64,000 nucleotides of DNA, taken from JBCBSP01 sp039819095. GTDB taxonomy: Bacteria; Pseudomonadota; Alphaproteobacteria; Caulobacterales; Maricaulaceae. Of this stretch, positions 58,701-64,000 are shown piece by piece (within the stretch, counting starts at the first letter, position 1; every line of letters begins with the position of its first letter). Where the stretch lies: NCBI GenBank assembly GCA_039819095.1, contig JBCBSP010000001.1, positions 372,001-436,000 of the forward strand, written 5' to 3'. The position numbers were made by a program, and so were the translations under genes. A model generated the notes under the pieces. The model was not told where the DNA came from and did no database searches. It was given only the letters and a program-made list of their open reading frames with translations.

Positions 58701-59274
58701 CCACATTGCGCAGATCAATACGCTGAAGCCGGCGCAGAATCGGGCTCCGTCGGCGCTCGGCCAGATCGCGGGCGAGCGCGTCGGCGGGCGGCGCGGCGTT
58801 CGACGGCGTGGAGACGAGCCTCTCGCCTGCAGCGGAGAACGCATCAGCCCGTCCCAGCTCCACGCTCCATGCCCCGCCCTGCCGACGCACCAGGGACACC
58901 ACGCCGCCTTCAGCTTCCATACTGACCGGAACCGCCCTGCCCGTGAGCAGCAGATCCAGCGCCAGCGCCGCCTTAAACCGATCAACGGCCGCCAGGGCCA
59001 GGCCGGCCTCATCACGAACGATCACGCTGGAGCCCTCCAGAGTCAGCGCCGAGGCCGCCGGATCATAGCCCAGGGTCAATGCGCCGATCTCGGCGCTGTC
59101 GCCGTCTACCGCAGTGATGAGCATGTCAGAAATGGCGGGTCGCAAGAGGTCCGCCGGCACAGGCCCGCTCGCCAGCCGCCAGAGCGCGATCGCGGCTGCG
59201 AAGATCAAGAGCGCGAAGAGAGCTGCAACAGCCTCCAGCGCGTACAGGATCATCAATCGTGCGGTGCGGCGCAT
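55747..59274 (-). CDS. Large AsmA-like/DUF3971 (YhdP-type) envelope protein
   Basis: A 1175-residue protein with a single N-terminal membrane helix (YALEAVAALFALLIFAAAIALW) and a long, repetitive beta-rich periplasmic region, as in AsmA/YhdP/TamB bridge-like lipid-transport proteins. Recognisable blocks are FADPGPLNGRA-like strands in DMLITAVDGDSAEIGALTLGY and the C-terminal AsmA_2-like segment GVDLRQSRLDVDGTLLPSYGINSVLGALPVLGGLLTS followed by GITFSVSGPFEQTRVFANPLSALAPG. The tail (about 1100-1175) is an acidic, Pro-rich stretch. It probably supports phospholipid traffic to the outer membrane. It is convergent with tyrS (37-bp gap) and divergent from bcp. Confidence 0.8.
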   Translation of the reverse strand: MRRTARLMILYALEAVAALFALLIFAAAIALWRLASGPVPADLLRPAISDMLITAVDGDSAEIGALTLGYDPAASALTLEGSSVIVRDEAGLALAAVDRFKAALALDLLLTGRAVPVSMEAEGGVVSLVRRQGGAWSVELGRADAFSAAGERLVSTPSNAAPPADALARDLAERRRSPILRRLQRIDLRNVEIHVRDEIDDLALIIDDARALMDVSGPGANGDFSGALITSAGRAPVAASFAVGEALEALFLDIRVRDLVPATAAPRRGPFAMLGRLDASVQADIVINATREAGLEAVLVDLSIGPGQLGMDQDRYVVEGAQARLALDTAAGELNIDALSVRAELLEFDASGRVFGFTEFRGAIPGRAEIQLDIADGRLDLTGFMPGQKRWNGARLEGVVRPLERQVEFSRLDIDLPEAGARFTGGFGLRQVEDGRWLPDIALSGPIAGELTAPDVLSFWPVDFALGARDWIEERIIAGTVSDAVLNLDISADALAERMLQDPALSLAFAFTEADVRYISTMTPLTGLSGTAELRGNSLSLLGSGAEIGALEIEEIFVEIPRLNPKGAIARFGGRGRGEAADVMALIDEDPLNLATDYGIDPAAFSGQGVVEFEIGRAMRRFVPPEDIDFDVSAVFENVSGPAGAASDLRFTEGEVAIEATPDGLVGQGSASLAGARADIVWRETFNLGDDALSTQITLSALADGRILDRVGLPVRRFLDGVVGVNAQLSGNGFEFAEAAIVLDLEQAALALPGDVWEKAPGDPGELSLLVRTERSGALALDQLRLSASGAEVEATAMLAPDGRLLSANAPLVRLDQVMELALLADRPDGPDGALRVRVTGPYLNGQDLLGHVRTAGFGGGGGAALSFAATVDRVEAPGMSFQDVDLVLENTPVGLAGFALSANSSTGPVEAYFGPQDDQAEGAPRVLSVSGEDAGLLLAAFTGFDNVSGGALSIEGSAPPLGQTGGVQGQITVEAFTLDRMPLLARVLAAGSLEGLAGLMSGEGIVFEQLRAGFDWEDGVLEMRAARAAGPSLGVTWAGVVDLRQSRLDVDGTLLPSYGINSVLGALPVLGGLLTSREGEGVVGITFSVSGPFEQTRVFANPLSALAPGVFRRIFEGTSAARELEALEARRAAEAETSADRVAADADEADEPDPSEPVETPPPSDEPSGEDNET

Positions 59275-59393
59275 GGGTAAGACGGCGCTCCTATGCGCTC
59301 AGCGGCGGCGAAGACTGGACGAGGCGAGGCGCGCGGACAATCTTGCCTGCAAGACCGCGCAAGCTGCGCAGTCCGATCAGAAAGGAAACCGTG

Positions 59394-59861
59394 ATGAGCG
59401 AACTGAAACCCGGTGACAAGGCCCCTGAATTCAGCGTACCCGGCGATGGCGGCGAAACGATTGCGTTGAGCGATTTTTCGGGCAAGGCCGTGGTTCTCTA
59501 TTTCTATCCAAAGGACGATACGCCCGGGTGCACGAAAGAGGCCATTGCGTTTTCTGAGCACCTAGCGGCGTTCGAAGCGGCCGGCGCGGCCATTCTAGGC
59601 GTCTCAAAGGACACAGCAGCCAAACACGACAAGTTCAAGGCCAAGCATGAGCTGAAAGTGCGCCTGGCGTCCGACGCCGAAGGCGATATCTGCGAACGCT
59701 ACGGCGTGTGGGTGGAAAAGAAGATGTACGGCAAGACCTATATGGGCATCGAGCGGGCGACCTTCCTGATCAAGCCGGACGGATCGATTGGCGAAATCTG
59801 GCGCAAGGTGAAAGTGCCCGGCCACGCTGAAGCCGTACTGGAGGCGGTCCAATCGCTTTAG
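59394..59861 (+). CDS. bcp: Thioredoxin-dependent peroxiredoxin (BCP/PrxQ family)
   Basis: ATG at 59394 (MSELKPGDKAPEFSVPGD) follows AAAGGAAA and gives 155 residues. The peroxidatic Cys is in YPKDDTPGCTKEAIAFSEHL. The resolving Cys found five residues later in E. coli BCP is Ile here (CTKEAI), so this looks like a 1-Cys variant, with another Cys in GDICERYGVW. The block YGKTYMGIERATFLIKPDGSI completes the fold. It reduces hydroperoxides. The 3' end is followed after 11 bp by the DUF455 frame. Confidence 0.9.
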   Translation: MSELKPGDKAPEFSVPGDGGETIALSDFSGKAVVLYFYPKDDTPGCTKEAIAFSEHLAAFEAAGAAILGVSKDTAAKHDKFKAKHELKVRLASDAEGDICERYGVWVEKKMYGKTYMGIERATFLIKPDGSIGEIWRKVKVPGHAEAVLEAVQSL

Positions 59862-59872
59862 ACGCAGGCCTG

Positions 59873-60691
59873 TTGAACGGCGATGTGAGACATGCGGCGG
59901 CCAGCGTCCTGACCCTGGCCGAACCGGACGCCAAGCGCCGCCAGGCCCGGGCTGTGGCGGCGGCCTGGCGCAGCGGCGCGCTGTCCGGACCAGGCGCCGA
60001 CCCGGTCCGGCTTCCTGAACGTCCGGCCCGGCCTGATCGCCCTGAACAGGTTGCGCCGGGCAAGGTGCGCCGGCGCCGGCTGACCCATCAGGCCGGGCGC
60101 TTCGCTCTTCTGCACGCCGTCGGTCATATCGAGTTCAACGCCATCGATCTGGCCTTTGACATGGCCGCACGCTTCGGCAGCGACCCTCGCCTGCCTGCCG
60201 CCCGACGAAAAGCCTTCATCAGCGACTGGCTCAGTGTCGGCGATGACGAGGCGCGCCATTTCCAGCTGGTCAGCGAGCGGCTGAAGGCGCTGGGCGGCGC
60301 GTATGGCGACCTGCCTGCTCATGACGGGCTCTGGGCCGCCGCCGAAGCGACAAGCGACGACATGGCCGCGCGCCTGGCTGTGGCGCCGATGGTGCTCGAA
60401 GCGCGCGGCCTGGATGTCACGCCCGGCATGATCGACCGGCTCAACTCGGTCGGCGATGCAGACAGCGCGGCGGTGCTGGCGATCATTTATCGCGAAGAGA
60501 TCGGCCATGTCGCCGCCGGACGACGTTGGTTTGATGTGGTGTGCAACAGCGAAGGCCGTAATGCTCAAGACCATTTTCAAACCCTTGTACGTCAACGCTT
60601 TAAGGGGCTGCTGAAACCGCCTTTCAACCAGGCCGCGCGTGCGAGCGCGGGGCTCCCGGCTTCGTTTTACGAGCCGCTGGCTTCTCGCTAG
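59873..60691 (+). CDS. DUF455 family ferritin-like protein
   Basis: About 270 residues. No ATG opens the frame: candidates are TTG at 59873 (MNGDVRHAAASVLTL) and GTG at 59885. Homology to DUF455 is clear: ARPDRPEQVAPGKVRRRRLTHQAG, ALLHAVGHIEFNAIDLAFDMAARF, DWLSVGDDEARHFQLVSERL and IIYREEIGHVAAGRRWFDVVC. The acidic and His residues in HIEFNAIDL, DDEARHF and REEIGHV fit a di-iron helical bundle. Function is unknown. It follows the peroxiredoxin gene closely and is probably co-transcribed with it. Confidence 0.75.
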   Translation: MNGDVRHAAASVLTLAEPDAKRRQARAVAAAWRSGALSGPGADPVRLPERPARPDRPEQVAPGKVRRRRLTHQAGRFALLHAVGHIEFNAIDLAFDMAARFGSDPRLPAARRKAFISDWLSVGDDEARHFQLVSERLKALGGAYGDLPAHDGLWAAAEATSDDMAARLAVAPMVLEARGLDVTPGMIDRLNSVGDADSAAVLAIIYREEIGHVAAGRRWFDVVCNSEGRNAQDHFQTLVRQRFKGLLKPPFNQAARASAGLPASFYEPLASR

Positions 60692-60798
60692 CTCACGCCC
60701 GGCTCGGCGTTTGCATGCGACGTGTTGAAAACGTTCACATTCTCGTGTCTGATACGCGCCGCGCCGAGGGGTGGCGCTGAACAAGGCGGGCGCATTGC

Positions 60799-62028
60799 AT
60801 GGTCAAGAGGCTTCTTGAAGGCCCTTGGGAAGCGTTTAAAACGCGTTTTCCCGACCGGCAGATCTACCATCGCAGCGATGGTCAGGTCCGCTATTTCGCG
60901 ATCACCAGCACCATGCAGGCGATCGCGCTGGGCGTCGCCTGTGCGCTTGTCGCCTGGCTGGCCATCGCGACCGCCAATATGGCGGTTGGCGCCTATGCGC
61001 TGAACCAGCGCGAAGCGCGTCTCGCGCAGATGGAAGCGCGATATCAGAACCTACTGGAAGAGGCGCGCGCGGCTGAAGCCGCCGCCATCGCCTTCGTGGA
61101 GTCCAGCAGCGAGACGTTCGACCGCACCGCTGGCGAGTTTCGTCTGCGCCATGAAACCCTGCGTCGGCTGCTCGATTTCGCCGATGATCTCAGCGCTGGC
61201 GACGATGCGCAAAGCCCCGGCCTTGAAGGCGGTCGCATACTGATGGCGGCCGTGCCCTCAGACCCCGATCCACGCACCGCCCTGATCGATCTGGCGATGC
61301 CGGCCTCCCACAGCGGCAGCGCCGAGGCGCAGGTCGCCGCTCTGGTCGATGAGCAGGACGCCGTGCTTGCAGCGGCTGAAGATGCTGCAGAGTCGCGACT
61401 GGAGAATTTGCGCGCCGTTCTGCGCCTGACCGGCATGCGCCCGGAAGAGCTGGCCGAGCAGGCCAGCGCAGATGAAGGCTCCGGCGGTCCGCTGCTCAGC
61501 CTTCAGGACGCGGCCCTTTTCGGCGCCGAATTTGATCTGGACGACCCGTTCGACGCGCGCGTCAGCCGGATCGCCTCGCGGCTTGTCGAAACCCAGGAGC
61601 TGGAACGCTTCATCGAAGCCATCCCGCTGGGCCTGCCGGTCGACGGAGTCCATCGACTGACTTCCAATTACGGCATGCGATCCGATCCGTTCACCCGCCG
61701 TCCGGCCTTCCACGCAGGCAAGGATTTCGCCGGCCCGCGCGGGACGCCGATTATTGCGCCAGCGCCGGGTCGGGTCGTTTACGCGGGTTGGCGCTCCGGT
61801 TATGGTCGCACTGTTGAGGTGGACCACGGTTACGGCTTCCGCACCCGTTACGCCCATCTTCATACCATTGATGTGCGTCGCGGCGACCGGGTCGCTCTTG
61901 GACAGAAGCTGGGGGGCATGGGATCCAGCGGGCGTTCCACCGCGACGCATCTTCACTACGAGGTGTGGTTCGATAACGCCCACGCCGATCCTGATCGCTT
62001 CTTAAGAGCCGGACGATATGTTCAATAA
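60799..62028 (+). CDS. M23 (LytM) metallopeptidase with membrane anchor and coiled coil
   Basis: A 409-residue protein with one N-terminal membrane helix (about 39-63, MQAIALGVACALVAWLAI), a coiled coil (about 70-200: LNQREARLAQMEARYQNLLEE) and a C-terminal M23 domain. Metal ligands are H and D in FHAGKDFAGPRGTP, and H in ATHLHYEVWFDN (HxH), with RYAHLHTI before it. It should cleave peptide cross-links in peptidoglycan. It overlaps the bactofilin gene by 11 bp. M23-bactofilin pairs such as LmdC-BacA of Hyphomonas act together in cell-shape control, and this one has the same layout. Confidence 0.88.
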   Translation: MVKRLLEGPWEAFKTRFPDRQIYHRSDGQVRYFAITSTMQAIALGVACALVAWLAIATANMAVGAYALNQREARLAQMEARYQNLLEEARAAEAAAIAFVESSSETFDRTAGEFRLRHETLRRLLDFADDLSAGDDAQSPGLEGGRILMAAVPSDPDPRTALIDLAMPASHSGSAEAQVAALVDEQDAVLAAAEDAAESRLENLRAVLRLTGMRPEELAEQASADEGSGGPLLSLQDAALFGAEFDLDDPFDARVSRIASRLVETQELERFIEAIPLGLPVDGVHRLTSNYGMRSDPFTRRPAFHAGKDFAGPRGTPIIAPAPGRVVYAGWRSGYGRTVEVDHGYGFRTRYAHLHTIDVRRGDRVALGQKLGGMGSSGRSTATHLHYEVWFDNAHADPDRFLRAGRYVQ

Positions 62029-62563
62029 GAAAGACTCCCCCCCTGCGGCGGACGCCGCCAACGCCCAATTCGCACCACCGGCCCCGACCAAAAGGACCGC
62101 CATGAACGCCAAAGCCCCCTCCATCCTCAGCTCAGACCTGTCGGTCAAAGGCTCCATTGCTTCTGAAGGCGAAGTTCAGCTCGACGGTTCTGTCGAAGGT
62201 GATGTCCGCGCCGCTTCGCTGACCATCGGCGAGGACGCCGCCATCAATGGCGAGGTGATCGCCGAGCATGTCGTGATCCGCGGTCGTGTGAACGGCTCGG
62301 TGCGCGCCCGCCAGGTGCAGCTCGCCTCCACTGCGCGCGTGGAAGGCGACATCATTCACGCCACGCTCGCCATCGAGAGCGGCGCCTTCTTCGACGGTAA
62401 TTGCAAACGCTCCTCAGACCCGATCGCCGACAGCGGCAAAGGTGCGTCAGCCAGCAAACCGGCGGCGCCTGCTGCGTCGACCAAGCCAGCCGCACCGCCA
62501 GCGGCGAGCTCTGCATCAACCGGTTCAGCCAAAGCTGCCGATCCGTTCGCGGCGAAAAGCTGA
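62018..62563 (+). CDS. bacA: Bactofilin (BacA-like) cytoskeletal polymer protein
   Basis: The 181-residue protein has a short polar N-tail, a bactofilin (DUF583) beta-helix of about 36-125 (SDLSVKGSIASEGEVQLDGSVEGDVRAASLTIGEDAAINGEV), then a Ser/Ala/Pro-rich C-tail (ASKPAAPAASTKP). The repeat of alternating V/I and G/D every six residues is typical of right-handed helix polymers. It would form filaments on the inner membrane and recruit the peptidase encoded just upstream. It overlaps that gene by 11 bp (62018-62028). Confidence 0.92.
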   Translation: MFNKKDSPPAADAANAQFAPPAPTKRTAMNAKAPSILSSDLSVKGSIASEGEVQLDGSVEGDVRAASLTIGEDAAINGEVIAEHVVIRGRVNGSVRARQVQLASTARVEGDIIHATLAIESGAFFDGNCKRSSDPIADSGKGASASKPAAPAASTKPAAPPAASSASTGSAKAADPFAAKS

Positions 62564-62593
62564 TACAGGGCGGTTCTTCGCCCCAGACATAAC

Positions 62594-62625
62594 AAAGGCG
62601 GGTCTCGAAAGAGGCCCGCCTTTTT
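62594..62625 (+). terminator. Rho-independent terminator after bactofilin gene
   Basis: AAAGGCGGG (62594-62602) pairs with CCCGCCTTT (62615-62623), with loop TCTCGAAAGAGG that can pair further, followed by a run of five T. It lies 31 bp after bacA and 22 bp from the convergent prfB stop, and could serve both directions. Confidence 0.85.
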
Positions 62626-62646
62626 CGTTACGCAGCGCCAATGCGC

Positions 62647-63778
62647 CTAGTCGATATCCTCAACCTGCCCTACGCCCTCGCCTGACACGCGTTGAGCCAA
62701 GGCTGCGCTCATGAAATCGTCAAGCGCGCCGTCGAGCACGCCTTGCGTGTCGGAGGTCTCAACGCCAGTGCGCAGATCCTTGACCATCTGATAGGGCTGC
62801 AGAACGTAGGATCGGATCTGGTGGCCCCAGCCGATATCGGTCTTGGATTCCGCTTCGGCCTGGGCTTCGGCCTCGCGCTTCTGCAGCTCCAGCTCATAGA
62901 GTCGCGCGCGCAGCATGGTCCAGGCCGTCGCGCGGTTCTTGTGCTGGGAGCGGTCATTCTGACACTGCACCACGATGCCGGTCGGTTCGTGGGTCAGGCG
63001 CACGGCGGAATCGGTCTTGTTGACGTGCTGCCCGCCTGCGCCTGAAGCGCGATAGGTGTCGGTGCGCACGTCCTTTTCGGCGATCTCCACCTCGATATTG
63101 TCATCGACCTGAGGGTAGACCCAGACGCTGGCGAAGCTGGTATGGCGTCGCCCGGAGCTGTCGAAGGGCGAGATGCGCACCAGGCGGTGAACCCCGGATT
63201 CGGTCTTCAGCCAGCCATAGGCGTTCTCGCCTTTGACCAGAAGCGTGATCGATTTCAGCCCCGCCTCTTCGCCGGCCTGCTCTTCAATCACCTGCACCGA
63301 ATGGCCGGCCGCCTGCGCCCAGCGCGCATACATGCGCGACATCATCAAAGCCCAGTCCTGCGCCTCGGTTCCACCGGCGCCGGGATGGATCTCGATGAAA
63401 GCCGGGTTGGCGTCCGCTTCACCGGACAGCAAAGCCTGCAGCTCTGCGCGCCCGGCGCGCTCCTGCAGGGTGCGTAGGGCGGCGAGCGCTTCAGCTTCCA
63501 GATCGTCATCACCTTCCGCTTCAGCCAGCTCGGCCAGCTCCAGCGTTTCGGCAAGCTCGTCGGAAACTTCACGGACTTCCGACATCGACTGGTCAAGCCG
63601 ATTGCGGTCGCGCATGAGCGATTGGGCGCTCGAAGGGTTGTCCCACAGCGTCGGATCTTCGGCGCGAGCGTTCAGCTCGTCGAGGCGTTTTTCAGCAGTG
63701 TCCCAGTCAAAGACGCCTCCTTAGCAGTTCCAGCGACTGCTCGATGGCGTCCTTCAGGGCGGCGGTTTCAGCGCGCAT
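62647..63778 (-). CDS. prfB: Peptide chain release factor 2, with programmed +1 frameshift
   Basis: The start ATG at 63776-63778 (MRAETAALKDAIEQSLELLR) leads to an in-frame UGA as codon 24. A +1 shift continues DWDTAEKRLDELNARAED and yields 376 residues, the usual RF2 length. The GGQ motif is in ASGAGGQHVNKTDSAVRLTHEP, and the RF2-specific tripeptide SPF is in VRISPFDSSGRRHTSFASV. RF2 releases peptide at UGA and UAA. The frameshift autoregulates it: low RF2 allows the shift at CUU UGA C. The 322-residue segment after it is the bulk of the protein. Confidence 0.95.
63706..63721 (-). promoter_or_regulatory. prfB programmed +1 frameshift signal
   Basis: Reading leftward the site is AGGAGG (63721-63716), a 3-base spacer CGT, then CTT TGA C (63712-63706). 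The Shine-Dalgarno-like hexamer three bases before the CUU slippery codon and the UGA with a following C match the classic RF2 autoregulatory signal, here AGGAGGCGTCTTTGAC. Confidence 0.95.
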
Positions 63779-63846
63779 TCGGGAAAGCTCCGTAGGCGGG
63801 ATAATTCAGGCCGATCAAGGCCTAACCGGATAGACGCGGGCGCGCG

Positions 63847-64000
63847 CTAATACAAGCCGCCCAACGTCTCCTCTTCATCATCATCGTCATCATCGGCGGG
63901 CGGCGCGTCGCCGGCCATCAGCGCTTCCAGGCTGTTCAACGCCGAAGACCCGAAGCTGAGCGCCTCTTCCTCGGCCGGACGGCCGCGTGTCGGCTCGGTG
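63847..64000 (-). CDS. C-terminal end of a probable penicillin-binding protein 1A (start outside window)
   Basis: A frame open from the right edge ends with TAG at 63847-63849, encoding TEPTRGRPAEEEALSFGSSA and then a low-complexity acidic run and LGGLY. Only about 50 residues are visible. The ending in GGLY and the position just upstream of prfB on the same strand match the gene order I recall for mrcA/PBP1A in alphaproteobacteria. No catalytic domain lies inside the window, so the assignment rests on context and tail alone. Confidence 0.45.
   Translation of the reverse strand, partial: TEPTRGRPAEEEALSFGSSALNSLEALMAGDAPPADDDDDDEEETLGGLY

Noticed and set aside
63847..63930. Run of GAT/GAC codons (poly-Asp) looked like a simple repeat expansion
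   Set aside because: It is a short mixed-codon acidic tail of a coding frame, not a tandem repeat locus.
1..64000. CRISPR arrays, rRNA genes, intact IS elements or prophage modules
   Set aside because: I saw no regularly spaced repeats, no rRNA-like sequence and no complete transposase or phage structural gene.

Overview
The window looks like a high-GC chromosomal segment of an alphaproteobacterium of the Caulobacterales/Maricaulales/Hyphomonadaceae group (Oceanicaulis or Maricaulis would fit, but genus is a guess). Supporting signs are an SpmX-type membrane-anchored pseudo-muramidase, an M23 peptidase-bactofilin gene pair, a PII-GlnA pair next to nnr, an IscR-led suf operon, and dense packing with many 4-bp stop/start and stop/stop overlaps. 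Nearly all of it is ordinary chromosome. The accessory parts are a short decayed island next to a tRNA-Leu gene (about 19.7-21.9 kb) and a few orphan gene sets.

Region 1 (1-17.2 kb) carries leucine/isovalerate catabolism as scattered genes: mccA (biotin subunit), liuC-type methylglutaconyl-CoA hydratase, mccB and isovaleryl-CoA dehydrogenase, all on the minus strand. Between them lie unrelated genes: a three-gene overlapping operon of two unknown lipoproteins plus a small cytoplasmic protein, a DUF817 membrane protein, two tandem paralogous small membrane proteins, a flavodoxin-fold oxidoreductase, a SOUL protein and a broken MNT-type nucleotidyltransferase gene. A plus-strand pair (ECH1-like dienoyl-CoA isomerase and a cyclic-nucleotide-binding/patatin protein) suggests fatty-acyl turnover. 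spmX ends this block.

Region 2 (17.2-31.4 kb) holds a kelch protein, mgtE, the decayed island, tRNA-Leu(UAG), a Gpt-like phosphoribosyltransferase, a TPMT-like methyltransferase, a MATE exporter, malic enzyme, NAD(P)HX repair (nnr), glnB and glnA. The island contains an IS3 OrfA fragment with an internal stop, an IS3 OrfB scrap, a serine-recombinase tail and one intact orphan gene with its own promoter and operator-like palindrome.

Region 3 (31.5-44.9 kb) has a type V autotransporter, a lytic-transglycosylase lipoprotein, an ACT-domain protein, parE, two coupled amidohydrolases (the second appears to have lost its metal ligands), an RhlE-type helicase, a diguanylate cyclase, a TfoX-N protein and a GST.

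Region 4 (44.9-52.6 kb) is a full suf operon reading leftward: iscR, an IscS/NifS-type desulfurase, sufB, a small membrane protein, sufC, sufD, sufS, sufT, sufA, with an IscR-box-like palindrome upstream. Region 5 (52.6-64 kb) has an alpha/beta hydrolase, anmK, tyrS, a large AsmA-like protein, a BCP/PrxQ peroxiredoxin, a DUF455 protein, the M23-bactofilin pair, prfB with its programmed +1 frameshift, and the tail of a probable PBP1A gene.

I see no CRISPR array, rRNA, prophage or intact insertion sequence. The least explained items are the lipoprotein operon at 2.9-5.1 kb, the orphan island gene at 20.35-21.29 kb, the paralogous membrane pair at 7.0-7.8 kb and the membrane protein inside the suf operon. 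None can be called a new system from sequence alone.
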